In this document: positions 45,167 to 55,217 of the stretch, piece after piece
How the letters are laid out: each line of letters starts with the position of its first letter
How positions within the stretch are numbered: position 1 is the stretch's first letter
From: Marinoscillum sp040222955
GTDB taxonomy: Bacteria; Bacteroidota; Bacteroidia; Cytophagales; Cyclobacteriaceae
Reading direction: 5' to 3'
Assembly: GCF_040222955.1 (NCBI RefSeq)
Contig: NZ_JAVKCA010000022.1
Location: 236,425-300,424 of the forward strand
DNA: 64,000 nucleotides
Translations under genes and position numbers: made by a program
The notes under the pieces: generated by a model
The model's database searches: none
What the model was told of the DNA's origin: nothing
Seen by the model: only the letters and a program-made list of their open reading frames with translations

Positions 45167-48025
45167 CTACACCAGCTCCTCTTTCAGGAATTTCCCAGTG
45201 TGGCTCTTCTCGTTTTTGGCCAGGTCTTCGGGTGTCCCACTTCCGACTATTTGGCCTCCCTTTTCACCACCTTCAGGTCCCAGGTCCACCAGGTAATCAG
45301 ACACCTTGATCACATCCATGTTGTGCTCAATGATCAGTACCGTATTACCTTTGCCAACCAACTTCTGCAAAACCTCCAGTAAGTGCTGTATATCCTGAAA
45401 ATGCAGCCCGGTGGTGGGCTCGTCCAGAATATAAAAAGTATTTCCGGTATCCCTTTTGGAAAGCTCCGTGGCGAGTTTCACCCGCTGGGCTTCACCTCCA
45501 GACAACGTGGTGGCATGCTGTCCCAAAGACACATAGCCCAGACCTACCTCATGGAGGGTCTCGATTTTCTTCAGGATTTTAGGCTGGTGCTCAAAGAAAT
45601 CCACCGCAGCCTCCACCGTCATATCGAGTATGTCAGAGATGGACTTCCCCTTGAATCTAACCTCCAGGGTTTCCCTGTTGTAGCGTTTGCCTTTGCAGGT
45701 TTCGCATAGCACGTGCACATCTGGCAAGAAATCCATCTCAATCACTCGCATACCACCACCCTGACAGGTTTCGCACCGACCACCTTTCACATTGAAGGAA
45801 AATCTCCCCGGCTTGTACCCACGAATTTTAGACTCGGGCAATTCGGAAAAAAGAGAACGTATGTCCGTAAACACCCCTGTGTAAGTTGCCGGATTGGAAC
45901 GGGGAGTCCGACCAATAGGAGACTGGTCTACTTCTATCACCTTATCCAGCTTCTCCAGTCCTTTCAATGACTGATGAGGGAGCGGCTCGGTCCGGGATTT
46001 ATAAAAGTGCTTTCTCAGGATCGGATACAGGGTTTCATGGATCAAGGAAGATTTTCCGCTGCCCGAAACCCCCGTCACGCAGATCATCGTGCCCAGAGGC
46101 AATTTTAAATCTACATTTTTGAGGTTGTGGCCGGTAGCTCCTTTGAGTTCGAGGAAATTACCGTTTCCCTTTCTGCGCTCTGTCGGGATTTCAATCTTCA
46201 GGTTGCCATTGAGGTAGTCAGCTGTCAGGCTTTTATTTTGAATGAAATCAGTCGGTGGCTGGGCCGCCATAATGTGGCCTCCGTGTCTCCCGGCACCTGG
46301 CCCGATATCTACTACAAAGTCTGATGCCAACATCATGTCCTTGTCGTGCTCCACCACGATGACAGTATTGCCCAGATCACGCAGGTCCTTTAGTGCCTGA
46401 ATCAATTTTACATTGTCCCGCTGATGCAAACCAATACTTGGCTCATCCAGAATGTACAGTACGTTGACGAGCTGAGTGCCTATCTGAGTAGCGAGACGGA
46501 TCCTTTGAGCTTCACCGCCTGAGAGGGTTTTCAGTGATCGGTTCAGGCTGAGGTAGTCCAAACCTACATCCAACAGAAACCCTATACGCTTTCGCAGCTC
46601 TTTGAGAATCTCTGCAGCAATGATGTTCTGCCGGTCATCCAACTTCGTCTCAATGCCCTCAAACCAATCCGAAAGTCGGTTGATATTCATTTCGGCCAGC
46701 TCACCTATGTGCTTATCATGTATTTTGAAGTGCAGCGACTCCTTTTTCAATCGGTATCCACTACACGCGGGACAAGTAGCAATGTCGGTAAAGTCTTCTA
46801 CCCACTGGCGGATCTTGTCGCTGCCAGTCTCTCTTTGTTTTTCTAAAAACTTAATGATCCCTTCAAACTTAGTATGCCAGTCGGTGCCGGGATATTTCAC
46901 GGACCCTACGGCCACAGGAATATCATCTCCATAAAGCAGTACCTCCAGTGTTTTCTCAGGGATGTCTTTGATCGGGGTAGTCAGATTGACTTTGTTCCTT
47001 TTGAGGATGGCCTCTACTTTTTTGAAAATCCAGATGTCGCGGTACTCTCCCAGCGGAGCTATGCCCCCGCGACTTATGGAAAGGGTAGGGTCTGGAATGA
47101 CAGAATCCTTCGAAATCTCTTCTATAAGTCCCAGGCCATGACAAGTAGGGCAGGCCCCATAAGGAGAATTGAATGAAAATGTGTTGGGGGCGGGCTCATC
47201 ATAAGAAATGCCAGACTCTGGATCCATCAGGTATTTGGAAAAGTCAGCCACGTTGTTTTCCTGATCCTGCACCATCAGTATACCATCCGATTGTTTGAAA
47301 GCTGCCTGTACTGACTGGCGAATGCGCTTCTCGTCTTTGCCTTGTACAATCACCCGATCTACCACGATTTCAATGTCATGGGTTTTGTAACGATCTACCT
47401 GCATTTTGGCCACCAGCTCCTGAATCTCTCCATTTACCCGTACCTTGGTAAAGCCCATTTTACGAATCTGGACAAAGAGTTCCCGGTAATGTCCCTTACG
47501 GCCCTTTACCACCGGCGCCAGGATGATCAATTTCTGGCCATCGTAGGTCTTCAGTAAATGATCCACAATCTGATCTTCCGTTTGTTTGATCATCTTTTTG
47601 CCGGTGACATGGGAGTAAGCCACCCCAGCACGGGCAAAAAGAAGCCTTAGAAAATCATAAACTTCCGTGACTGTACCGACTGTTGACCGGGGGTTTCTTG
47701 ATGTGGTCTTCTGTTCTATGGAAATGACCGGACTGAGTCCATTGATCTTGTCCACATCCGGCCGCTCCATGTTACCAATAAAAGAACGAGCATAAGCCGA
47801 AAAACTCTCCATGTATCGCCGCTGTCCTTCTGCATAGATGGTATCAAAAGCCAAAGAGGATTTACCACTGCCACTGATGCCCGTGATCACCACGAGCTTG
47901 TTTCTCGGGATGTTTAGGTTCACGTCCTTCAGGTTGTGTTCCCGTGCGCCATATATTTCTATATACTGCTGGGTCTCCTCCTGGCTATCCACCATCTGCT
48001 CTATTTCCATCTCGGATATGCTCAT
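45167..48025 (-). CDS. uvrA: UvrABC excinuclease subunit A
   Basis: Damage-recognition ATPase of nucleotide excision repair. The 952 residues have the two ABC modules with Walker A motifs GISGSGKSSLAF near residue 49 and GVSGSGKSSL near residue 648. Signature segments LKTLSGGEAQRIRLATQ and ATTLSGGEAQRVKLATE are also present. Zinc sites are indicated by CPTCHGLG, CPACSGYR and CETCQGGGMRV with CETCKGKR. The protein is full length. It lies 17 bp after the LOG-family gene stops, on the same strand. UvrC is at 30.8 kb. Confidence 0.98.
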   Translation of the reverse strand: MSISEMEIEQMVDSQEETQQYIEIYGAREHNLKDVNLNIPRNKLVVITGISGSGKSSLAFDTIYAEGQRRYMESFSAYARSFIGNMERPDVDKINGLSPVISIEQKTTSRNPRSTVGTVTEVYDFLRLLFARAGVAYSHVTGKKMIKQTEDQIVDHLLKTYDGQKLIILAPVVKGRKGHYRELFVQIRKMGFTKVRVNGEIQELVAKMQVDRYKTHDIEIVVDRVIVQGKDEKRIRQSVQAAFKQSDGILMVQDQENNVADFSKYLMDPESGISYDEPAPNTFSFNSPYGACPTCHGLGLIEEISKDSVIPDPTLSISRGGIAPLGEYRDIWIFKKVEAILKRNKVNLTTPIKDIPEKTLEVLLYGDDIPVAVGSVKYPGTDWHTKFEGIIKFLEKQRETGSDKIRQWVEDFTDIATCPACSGYRLKKESLHFKIHDKHIGELAEMNINRLSDWFEGIETKLDDRQNIIAAEILKELRKRIGFLLDVGLDYLSLNRSLKTLSGGEAQRIRLATQIGTQLVNVLYILDEPSIGLHQRDNVKLIQALKDLRDLGNTVIVVEHDKDMMLASDFVVDIGPGAGRHGGHIMAAQPPTDFIQNKSLTADYLNGNLKIEIPTERRKGNGNFLELKGATGHNLKNVDLKLPLGTMICVTGVSGSGKSSLIHETLYPILRKHFYKSRTEPLPHQSLKGLEKLDKVIEVDQSPIGRTPRSNPATYTGVFTDIRSLFSELPESKIRGYKPGRFSFNVKGGRCETCQGGGMRVIEMDFLPDVHVLCETCKGKRYNRETLEVRFKGKSISDILDMTVEAAVDFFEHQPKILKKIETLHEVGLGYVSLGQHATTLSGGEAQRVKLATELSKRDTGNTFYILDEPTTGLHFQDIQHLLEVLQKLVGKGNTVLIIEHNMDVIKVSDYLVDLGPEGGEKGGQIVGSGTPEDLAKNEKSHTGKFLKEELV

Positions 48026-48042
48026 TTTAAATGACTGGTATT

Positions 48043-48777
48043 TTAGAAGTTCGGGCTCAGTAGGTATTTGTTGTAGAACTCATCAATCACATGAACGGCT
48101 TCAGTGGCGGTATCTACGATACTGAAAAGTTCCAAATCCACTTCATTGATGTTATTGGCTTCTGTTAGCAGCACGTTTTTGATCCAATCGAACAAACCAC
48201 CCCAGTATTCTCTTCCTACCAGGACAATCGGGAATCGACCGATTTTCTTGGTTTGAATAAGTGTAAGGGCCTCAAAAAGCTCATCCAGTGTACCAAATCC
48301 TCCGGGCATTACGATAAATCCCTGAGAGTACTTCACAAACATCACTTTGCGCACAAAGAAGTAGTCAAAATTGATCAGCTTATCACGATCGATATAAACG
48401 TTGTTGAACTGCTCAAAAGGTAAGTCGATGTTCAGTCCTACAGACTTACCTCCTTGCTTGTGAGCGCCCTTATTTCCAGCTTCCATGATACCCGGACCAC
48501 CACCCGTGATCACACCGTAGCCATGCCTCACCAGTTTGGCAGCTATCTCCTCAGCCATTTTATAGTATTTGTCATCGTCCTTCGTTCGGGCTGAACCAAA
48601 CACTGAAACGCAGGGGCCGATTTTGGCCAACTTCTCAAAACCGTCTACAAATTCGGACATGATTTTAAAAATAGCCCATGAGTCTGAGCTCTTAATTTCA
48701 TTCCAATCTCTGTCCTTAAAGGCCTCAAGAATTTTTTCTTCCTGTTCCTTGGACACTTCGTTTTCTTTCTCTGTCAT
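48043..48777 (-). CDS. LOG-family (TIGR00730) Rossmann-fold protein
   Basis: A 244-residue protein of the LOG/lysine decarboxylase-like family. The motif PGGFGTLDELFEALTLIQTKK is diagnostic, and GVITGGGPGIMEAGNKGA is the nucleotide-binding part. Characterised relatives are phosphoribohydrolases that release the base from cytokinin or AMP-type nucleotides; the substrate here is not known. It may be co-transcribed with uvrA. Confidence 0.93.
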   Translation of the reverse strand: MTEKENEVSKEQEEKILEAFKDRDWNEIKSSDSWAIFKIMSEFVDGFEKLAKIGPCVSVFGSARTKDDDKYYKMAEEIAAKLVRHGYGVITGGGPGIMEAGNKGAHKQGGKSVGLNIDLPFEQFNNVYIDRDKLINFDYFFVRKVMFVKYSQGFIVMPGGFGTLDELFEALTLIQTKKIGRFPIVLVGREYWGGLFDWIKNVLLTEANNINEVDLELFSIVDTATEAVHVIDEFYNKYLLSPNF

Positions 48778-48834
48778 AAAAATGGGGTTAGTAAAAAGAG
48801 CCGTTGAAGATAAATGATTTATTCGTTATTCAAC

Positions 48835-49734
48835 TTATTCGAGCAAATCCTTAACGGCATGGTCAATTTGGGTAAATGAAAATTTAAATCCCTGCTTTTG
48901 AATCTTTGCAGCTGAAACATTGCTTCCCCCCAGTACAATCTGGGACATCTCTCCTAGCAACAGCTTCATCATTACGGCTGGAACATTCGGCAAAAATAAG
49001 GGTTTGTTTACGGTTTTCGCCAGTAATCTGGTGAGTGCCTCATTTGTTACGGCATTTGGGGCGGTGGCGTTGTAGGTTCCTGAAAGTTCTTTTTCCATTA
49101 CAAACTGAAAAATCCTGCATAAATCATCGATATGAATCCAACTCATTATTTGCTGACCAGACCCCAAAGGTGCCCCTAAGAAATATTTGATCGGTTTGAG
49201 GATCTCCACCATGGCTCCGCCTTTTTCGCTCAATACTACACCTACGCGGACTTTACTCACGGTGGTGATCTCCCTGAAAATGTCTGCCTCGGCCTCCCAG
49301 GCCTGTACCACCCGGGCCAGAAAATCATCGCCCGGGGGGGATGCCTCCGTGACCACCTCAGTACCAGTGTCTGAACCATAATACCCAATGGCGCTGGCCG
49401 ATATGAAGGATTTGAGCCGGATTCCAAGGCGAATGACATACTCATGCAGGAGCCTGATTCCCGCAGTCCGACTTTCCAAGATGACCTTTTTCCGATCCTT
49501 TGTCCATCTTTTATCGGCTACACCTGCTCCTGCCAGGTGGATGATGTGGTCAACTCCACTAAACGCCTCCTCATCGATAAACCGTGCACGGAGATTCCAC
49601 GTAAAGGTGGGGTAGTCCCCGGACGGGTCCGGGGAGCGACTAAGGTGCGTGACCTCATTCCCGGCATTTTTCAGCATTTTGCTAAGATGAGTTCCTACCA
49701 GTCCACTTCCGCCTGTGATTAATATCTTTGCCAT
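48835..49734 (-). CDS. TIGR01777-family NAD-dependent epimerase/dehydratase
   Basis: A 299-residue atypical SDR of the YfcH/TIGR01777 group. The nucleotide-binding motif GGSGLVGTHLSKML is at the N-terminus. SASAIGYYGSDTG holds the conserved Ser/Tyr region, and VRVGVVLSEKGGAMVEI is another family segment. The C-terminal DUF1731-like tail (ISKPLFLPNVPAVMMKL type) is present near residues 240-290. The substrate is unknown. It is divergent from the secreted-protein gene at 49771. Confidence 0.92.
   Translation of the reverse strand: MAKILITGGSGLVGTHLSKMLKNAGNEVTHLSRSPDPSGDYPTFTWNLRARFIDEEAFSGVDHIIHLAGAGVADKRWTKDRKKVILESRTAGIRLLHEYVIRLGIRLKSFISASAIGYYGSDTGTEVVTEASPPGDDFLARVVQAWEAEADIFREITTVSKVRVGVVLSEKGGAMVEILKPIKYFLGAPLGSGQQIMSWIHIDDLCRIFQFVMEKELSGTYNATAPNAVTNEALTRLLAKTVNKPLFLPNVPAVMMKLLLGEMSQIVLGGSNVSAAKIQKQGFKFSFTQIDHAVKDLLE
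49723..49730 (+). promoter_or_regulatory. Candidate -7 element (TAnnTTTG) for the gene at 49771
   Basis: TATCTTTG matches the Bacteroidota -7 consensus exactly and lies 40 bp before the ATG at 49771. It sits in the first codons of the divergent epimerase gene. No convincing -33 TTG is present. Confidence 0.35.
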
Positions 49735-49770
49735 AACGCGCCTTTAGAGTTGCATGAATTTAATAAACTT

Positions 49771-50358
49771 ATGACTGAAAGAATCCTCCTGATCTTTTTC
49801 GTTTTTTTTCTGAGCTATCGTGGTACATCTCAGGATTTCTCCGCCGAAATCAGGGCAGACAAGCTCACCATTGATGGCAAAGCCAGGGATGGGATCAGCA
49901 CCAGTTTTGACTTTCCGGCCAGGGAGGTGGAGCGGGGTTGGTGGAGGTACAGCCGGGAATTCGGCAGACCGTTGAACATGAGGGGGTACTATAAGGTAAC
50001 CATCCCCAGTGAGGTCAACTCAGGCAATGTGGACATTACCCTGCTTTCAAAAACCCTGAGCAGCAAGACGGGCTGCAAGTTTTTTGTAGCACTGGATCAG
50101 GAACATGTGCCTGTGACAAAAGTAGCTGCTTACAATGCCCAGATAAAGACCATCCTTCAGGATTTTAAAAAGACCTATTATATCGATGAACTAGGAGAAA
50201 CCCTGGAAAAGGCTGAAAAGAAAGCCGCAAGCGCAAGTAAGAAAGTCAGCAAATCAGATGGCAATGGAAAAGAGAAAGCACTCGCTGAACTTACCGGTTA
50301 CCAAAAACAAATAGAGGCTATCAAAAATCAGCTTAAAATTATCTATCAGGCCTATTGA
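49771..50358 (+). CDS. Exported protein of unknown function
   Basis: A 195-residue protein with a signal peptide (MTERILLIFFVFFLSYRGTSQ) followed by a domain of about 110 residues with mixed strand and helix (SAEIRADKLTIDGKARDG, SREFGRPLNMRGYYKV). A basic, Lys/Ala-rich helical C-terminus follows (about 145-195, EKAEKKAASASKKVSKSDG). I do not recognise the family. The ATG at 49771 is preferred over an upstream TTG at 49750, because it places the signal peptide at the N-terminus. It converges with the TonB receptor gene. Confidence 0.75.
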   Translation: MTERILLIFFVFFLSYRGTSQDFSAEIRADKLTIDGKARDGISTSFDFPAREVERGWWRYSREFGRPLNMRGYYKVTIPSEVNSGNVDITLLSKTLSSKTGCKFFVALDQEHVPVTKVAAYNAQIKTILQDFKKTYYIDELGETLEKAEKKAASASKKVSKSDGNGKEKALAELTGYQKQIEAIKNQLKIIYQAY

Positions 50359-50366
50359 GTTAAAAC

Positions 50367-50391
50367 AAAAAAAGCCCCACAAGTGAGGCTT
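50367..50391 (-). terminator. Terminator for the TonB receptor gene
   Basis: AGCCCCAC (50373-50380) pairs with GTGAGGCT (50383-50390) with one mismatch and an AA loop. Seven T's follow on the minus strand (50373-50367). It lies between the convergent genes ending at 50358 and 50432. Confidence 0.7.
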
Positions 50392-50431
50392 CTTCCAATC
50401 AATATGAAGATAATTCGAAATTTTCGATCTA

Positions 50432-53278
50432 CTAAAAAGAATACTGATACCTGAGGGTGAAAGTACGGCCTTCGTCGAACCTTGAAAAAAGCTCGTCACC
50501 GGACTCATGGTTCTTCCAAACCTGCTCCTTTGAGTCTCCCAAAATATTGTCAATGGTGAATCGCAACTGGCCATTCTTTTGCTCACCTATCTGCCTGGTT
50601 ACATTAAGGTTGAGGCTGTGAAAAGGCTTCACATATACATCAGGTACCTGACCCACACCTACTACCGACAAACTTTCGCCCTGCACGTTGTAAGAAAGAC
50701 TCAGGTTGTTGATTCCATTCATGTCTGAGTAATTAACAAAAGCGTTGATCAGATATGGTGCCTGACCGGCCATCACTCTGTCTTTCTCCACAGTTTCGTC
50801 TGTTCTGGCCTGCAGTTTTCTGGACTCGTATTCAGTGGTCACCGTATTATTGATTTCATCCCGGCTCACGATGATCTGAGTCATGTCCACATGCGACTGT
50901 GCCCATGAGAGATTAGACCCCAACATCAGTCCTTCTACTGGAAGCTTCTTTCTGAACTCCAGCTCCAAACCATAGACATAGCTACCTCCGATATTTTGCC
51001 ATGTGACCTCTCTCGGTTCCAACTCGAAACGAGTCTGCTCAATGTGGCCGTTGAATTTCTTATAAAATGCCGATACAGAAACCATTTCTTCACGGCCGAA
51101 GAAGTTCTCCCATCTCAAATCAAAGTTGTCAATGTTGGTTTGTTCCAGATCAATATTTCCTGAGAAGGTAACACCGGATACCGGATCCAAAATCTGAGCG
51201 ATAGACTTCTCTCTGAATGAGGGGCGTGCCAATGTGCGGCCGTAAGAACCTCTGATGTTTACATTTTCCTTCAGGCTGTAAACCATGTTCAATGATGGTA
51301 ACAGGTTCAGCTGATCCAGTGTCTGCTCATCATCGTAAACTGTAGATCCAAGGTTGTCCTGGCCTGTATAGTACATCTGAGCCTGCTCTGCCCTCACTCC
51401 GAAGATGGCTCTGAGTTTCGGAGTTACAAATGCATCCGACATAACATAAGCGGCATTCACACTTGATCGGGCCTCGTAATTATTGGCCGCTTCATAGTTT
51501 CCACTTACGTAAATTCCCTGTCTTGAATCGGGTGTCCAGATGTTTTCTGGCTGAAGAATCCAATCTGCATCGTTTTCCACCGGCTGGTTGGTAGAGAAGT
51601 TGTAAGCAAACGTGTCAAACGTTCTCCACTTGTACAATCCAGCACCTCCCATTTTCAATTTCACTTTCTCATTGAGCGCATAGGTAGCATCCAATCTGAA
51701 GTTTTCATTCGTTTCGTTAAGGTCTCTCCAGAACCTGCCAGCACTACCTCCCTGTCCACCACTGATAAAGTACTGTACACCTACTTGCTCTCCACCCTGA
51801 TACTGCGGTACCTCAGCAATGAGGACTTGCCTGAAGTCCGGGTCATAAACCCTCGCAAGCGTCACTGAATTGGACCACTGAAGTGTCCATTTGTTCAGGT
51901 TATGCTTACCGTAGATGGTAGGGCTGGTCAGTGAACGCTGTGTATAAGTAAGAATGTTTTCATAAGCCGTCTGACTGGTCTCTTCAAAATCCTGAGACAC
52001 ACGGTTAGTAGCTGTTTTAATTCCATTCTGGGTTTTCAAAAAGGTGAGGCCCAGCTCATGCTTGTTAAATTTAACTGCACTGGTCACCAATCCACTCCAA
52101 AGGACATTCTGCCTTCCCAGTTCTCCATTTTTAACAAATTGAGCATCCAGTGCATTGACATCCTTGTTGTTGTCTTTGAAATATGAACTCACTACAGTGT
52201 TGTCATAGTAGTCATACTGATTCTGGTAGTTAAGTACCACCCCATAGCCAAACTTCACCCCGGGTAGGTCCAGTTGATTGCCGTGGTTGAAAGAAAGGGA
52301 GGAGTTCAGAAAGTTGGACTGGTTTTTAGCCGCCATGGTAGGGTTGAAGCTCCGTGTATAAGACTCCAACAACTCACCGGCATTGGCTGGCTCAGGTGAA
52401 GTAGGTCTTGGGATGTCCGTCTGCGGATCCAATGGAATTTTACGTGCTCCATCATCATATCCAAGAAAATCAGTTTTACTTCCTTCGTATGAAGTAAAGT
52501 TGTTGATCAGGTTCATTTTGGAATTATACCCCAAACCAACAGCCAATCTGGTCGTTTTCTCTTCCGGGAAACTTTTGGTCTCCACATTCACAGTACCCCC
52601 TGCAAAATCCCCAGCTAGTTCCGGCGAAAAGGTCTTATACACCATTACATTCTCCAGCACATTCGTAGGAAAAAGGTCTATCTGCACATCATTTCGCTCA
52701 GGATCAAGCCCCGGGATACTCATACCATTCAATGTGGTACGGGTATATCTGTCACCCAACCCCCGAACATATACGTACTTTCCTCCCTGAACGGATACAC
52801 CCGTCACACGCTTCATAGCACCTGAGAGGTTACTATCACCTATTTTTCTAAAGGTCTGAGCAGAAATTCCATCCAGTACGTTGGCCGATTTCTTTTGTAC
52901 AGATAGCAGTGCCGACTCAGAGTTCTTGATGACCTGTGCAGTAACTACCACCTCTGCAAGCTCCTCTACATTTGATTGCAGGGTCACATCAAGGGTATTT
53001 ACTTTTTCAGTGACAATTTCCAGGTTTTCCACCGTGGTGGTTCTGAAAGATACAAACTGGTAAACAATGGTATGCGTACCAGCTTCCAGGGGCAATGAAT
53101 AGTTGCCGTTGAAATCAGTGACGGTACCATCTGTGGTTCCTTGTCTAAATACTACCGCGCCAATCAGAGGCTCTCCGGTTTCGCCATCAAAAACAGTACC
53201 CCTCAGGAAACCTTTTTGGGCATGCGCCTGGCCGATCAAAAGACCAAATAAAAGTGCAGTAAGAATGAAATACTTCAT
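50432..53278 (-). CDS. TonB-dependent outer-membrane receptor
   Basis: Imports a substrate across the outer membrane using TonB energy. The 948-residue precursor has a signal peptide (MKYFILTALLFGLLIGQAHAQ). A CarboxypepD_reg-like domain follows (about 22-110, LRGTVFDGETGEPLIGAVV), then the plug (KKSANVLDGISAQTFRKIGDS) and the 22-strand barrel region ending FTLRYQYSF. The chosen ATG at 53278 places the signal peptide at the N-terminus; an upstream in-frame start exists at 53305. The substrate is unknown. The upstream beta-helix lipoprotein gene is a likely partner, but a terminator lies between the two. Confidence 0.95.
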   Translation of the reverse strand: MKYFILTALLFGLLIGQAHAQKGFLRGTVFDGETGEPLIGAVVFRQGTTDGTVTDFNGNYSLPLEAGTHTIVYQFVSFRTTTVENLEIVTEKVNTLDVTLQSNVEELAEVVVTAQVIKNSESALLSVQKKSANVLDGISAQTFRKIGDSNLSGAMKRVTGVSVQGGKYVYVRGLGDRYTRTTLNGMSIPGLDPERNDVQIDLFPTNVLENVMVYKTFSPELAGDFAGGTVNVETKSFPEEKTTRLAVGLGYNSKMNLINNFTSYEGSKTDFLGYDDGARKIPLDPQTDIPRPTSPEPANAGELLESYTRSFNPTMAAKNQSNFLNSSLSFNHGNQLDLPGVKFGYGVVLNYQNQYDYYDNTVVSSYFKDNNKDVNALDAQFVKNGELGRQNVLWSGLVTSAVKFNKHELGLTFLKTQNGIKTATNRVSQDFEETSQTAYENILTYTQRSLTSPTIYGKHNLNKWTLQWSNSVTLARVYDPDFRQVLIAEVPQYQGGEQVGVQYFISGGQGGSAGRFWRDLNETNENFRLDATYALNEKVKLKMGGAGLYKWRTFDTFAYNFSTNQPVENDADWILQPENIWTPDSRQGIYVSGNYEAANNYEARSSVNAAYVMSDAFVTPKLRAIFGVRAEQAQMYYTGQDNLGSTVYDDEQTLDQLNLLPSLNMVYSLKENVNIRGSYGRTLARPSFREKSIAQILDPVSGVTFSGNIDLEQTNIDNFDLRWENFFGREEMVSVSAFYKKFNGHIEQTRFELEPREVTWQNIGGSYVYGLELEFRKKLPVEGLMLGSNLSWAQSHVDMTQIIVSRDEINNTVTTEYESRKLQARTDETVEKDRVMAGQAPYLINAFVNYSDMNGINNLSLSYNVQGESLSVVGVGQVPDVYVKPFHSLNLNVTRQIGEQKNGQLRFTIDNILGDSKEQVWKNHESGDELFSRFDEGRTFTLRYQYSF

Positions 53279-53486
53279 TATCAATCCAAATAAAATTTTG
53301 TGCAAAATTAGATTGATAAAGAGTGGGGTGGGGGCAATAAATAATTATGAAAAATTTAACTTTTGAAGCCTTGTATTAAAATGGTGTTAACATCAGAGTA
53401 ACATAATTGCCTTTCTGGGTGCTTTTCACAAAAGGTAATGAATCGATGTACTCTAAGGAAATCTACCTTATCTCACTGCTTTTAGC

Positions 53487-53519
53487 AAAAAAGGAGGCCC
53501 CACCAGAATGAAGCCTCCC
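53487..53519 (-). terminator. Terminator for the beta-helix lipoprotein gene
   Basis: GGAGGC (53493-53498) pairs with GCCTCC (53513-53518). Six T's follow on the minus strand (53492-53487). It lies 44 bp past the lipoprotein stop codon and upstream of the TonB receptor gene. Confidence 0.85.
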
Positions 53520-53562
53520 CTTTAAATCAATGTTATCTATATATTTCCTCTGAAAATATCCC

Positions 53563-55104
53563 TTAAAGGAGTCCTCCCTGAGCAGCAGCAGTCCAGCCAC
53601 TAAACACTGTGGCATCAGATACACCAGTGGCAGTACCGATGGTTACACTAGCCTCAGCTGAAGCCTGAGCGGCAGCCAATTCTGTGGCACAATCCTGATC
53701 AGAATAAACTTTGATGGCAGCAAACTCAACCGTTGTAAAGCTCAGGTCACCAGCAGCAAGGTGAGACATGGCGTCAGTTTTTACTGTGCAGTCCGCGTTG
53801 AAGCTCGCTCTGATTTTCACAGTAGAACCGCCTGTGAAATTTGCCCATTTTACATTCGTTACAGTACCCTGTGCTTTTGATTTGAAATCAGCACCACTTC
53901 CACCACCGTCTACAGAAGTAATTGTTCCGTTCTTGATGGTGAATTTACCCGATGCATTTTCAGAACCTTCCGGTCCGTCTATTTCAAGTCCCTCATCAGA
54001 GGAAGCAGCAGTACTTGTAAACACCATGAAGTTGTCAATGGTACCAGAGTATGCCTGATCCACATCCAGGGCATCGTCACCTACTGTGTAAACTAACACG
54101 TTTGATACGCTTACAGAACCACCAAAGAACTCGATTCCGTCATCATAGTTGGCAAAGATCTCAATGTCAGAGATTACAGTTCCAGAGCCAACACCACCAA
54201 GCGTAAGGCCGTTGATATCGTTTCCAGCTACCGGATCGATTGTAGTACCTCCATGTCGAAGAGACACATACTTAAAGGTCCCTGAGCTATGTGAAGCATT
54301 GTCTCCACCGTACTGTCCCAAAGGCTCGCTGGCAGGTACACCTTCTATCTGACCTGAAGTACCGGCCTCTACAGAGATCGGTGCATTTCCAAGAATTACC
54401 ACACCACCCCAAAGTTGATTGTCTGAAGCCGTAAGGTTAGTACCAGTCAAAGCTCCAAGTGCAATGTTGTCATTCACAGAAGTGAAGATAATAGGCTTCT
54501 CTGCTGTACCCTCTGCCTCGATCATTCCATCTCTGGCAATCATCAAAACAGAAGCATTACTACCTTCTCCCAAACGACCTTTGATGATCGTGCCAGGCTC
54601 GATGGTAAGAGTAGCTCCGCCAGTTACGATTACTCTACCAGCAAGCTCGTAGAATCCTTCAGGCGTCAACGTCATGTCCTCATCGATGATACCAGAAAGT
54701 ACGATCGTTTCTCTCGGAGGTACTGCCTCTCCGACAGAGATCACCACTGTAGAAGACTCTGTGTCACCGTCAGCATCTGTTGCTGTGAATACGAAAACAA
54801 TGTTTGCGTCTTCATCCTCTTCAGTAGCTGTATAGCCAAATTCCAATGAAGCAGTAGTAGGCGCTCCTGTGAAGGTAGTATCACCGTAAGCAGCGCCATC
54901 TTTAGTAAGAGATACTGAGGCAAGACCGTCAGCCCCTTCGAAAGTAACAGTCACAGGACCGTATGTTCCAAGATTTTCAATAGACACGGCAGCAGTAAGA
55001 CCTGAAATAGTTACCCCATTGTCCGGGTCTACAGAATCTTCTGTACAAGACGTGATGAACATCAATCCAGATAGCATGAATGCTATAGCCAATAATTTTT
55101 TCAT
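53563..55104 (-). CDS. Outer-membrane lipoprotein with parallel beta-helix
   Basis: A 513-residue lipoprotein. The signal ends in a lipobox-like segment (LMFITSC near residue 20). An Ig-like domain follows (about 28-125), then a right-handed beta-helix (about 140-420). The helix has repeated short strands such as GGVVILGNAPISVEAG, SGTFKYVSLRHGGTTIDP and GIEFFGGSVSVSNVLVY. The final part is Ala-rich. The ATG at 55104 is preferred over a GTG at 55113. It sits upstream of a TonB-dependent receptor on the same strand, but a terminator separates the two. A substrate-capturing surface partner is plausible, which is inference. Confidence 0.8.
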   Translation of the reverse strand: MKKLLAIAFMLSGLMFITSCTEDSVDPDNGVTISGLTAAVSIENLGTYGPVTVTFEGADGLASVSLTKDGAAYGDTTFTGAPTTASLEFGYTATEEDEDANIVFVFTATDADGDTESSTVVISVGEAVPPRETIVLSGIIDEDMTLTPEGFYELAGRVIVTGGATLTIEPGTIIKGRLGEGSNASVLMIARDGMIEAEGTAEKPIIFTSVNDNIALGALTGTNLTASDNQLWGGVVILGNAPISVEAGTSGQIEGVPASEPLGQYGGDNASHSSGTFKYVSLRHGGTTIDPVAGNDINGLTLGGVGSGTVISDIEIFANYDDGIEFFGGSVSVSNVLVYTVGDDALDVDQAYSGTIDNFMVFTSTAASSDEGLEIDGPEGSENASGKFTIKNGTITSVDGGGSGADFKSKAQGTVTNVKWANFTGGSTVKIRASFNADCTVKTDAMSHLAAGDLSFTTVEFAAIKVYSDQDCATELAAAQASAEASVTIGTATGVSDATVFSGWTAAAQGGLL

Positions 55105-55164
55105 AATTAACACCTTTTTATTTGAGTTTCGAATAATTAGATTCCTAACTAATATGACTGCAAA

Positions 55165-55195
55165 GGTGTCGGTCTAATGTTAACTGGTGTCGGTC
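55165..55195 (-). promoter_or_regulatory. Direct repeat upstream of the lipoprotein gene
   Basis: GGTGTCGGTC occurs at 55165-55174 and 55186-55195, so the two copies are 21 bp apart, close to two helical turns. The pair lies 60-90 bp upstream of the ATG at 55104. It could be an operator for a protein that binds one face of the DNA. Confidence 0.5.
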
Positions 55196-55217
55196 GACTT
55201 GTTACGATATCATTAAA

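Noticed and set aside
55165..55195. A Pho-box type reading of the direct repeat
   Set aside because: The repeat is GGTGTCGGTC at 21-bp spacing. The classical Pho box has CTGTCA-type repeats at 11 bp, so the match is not good enough.
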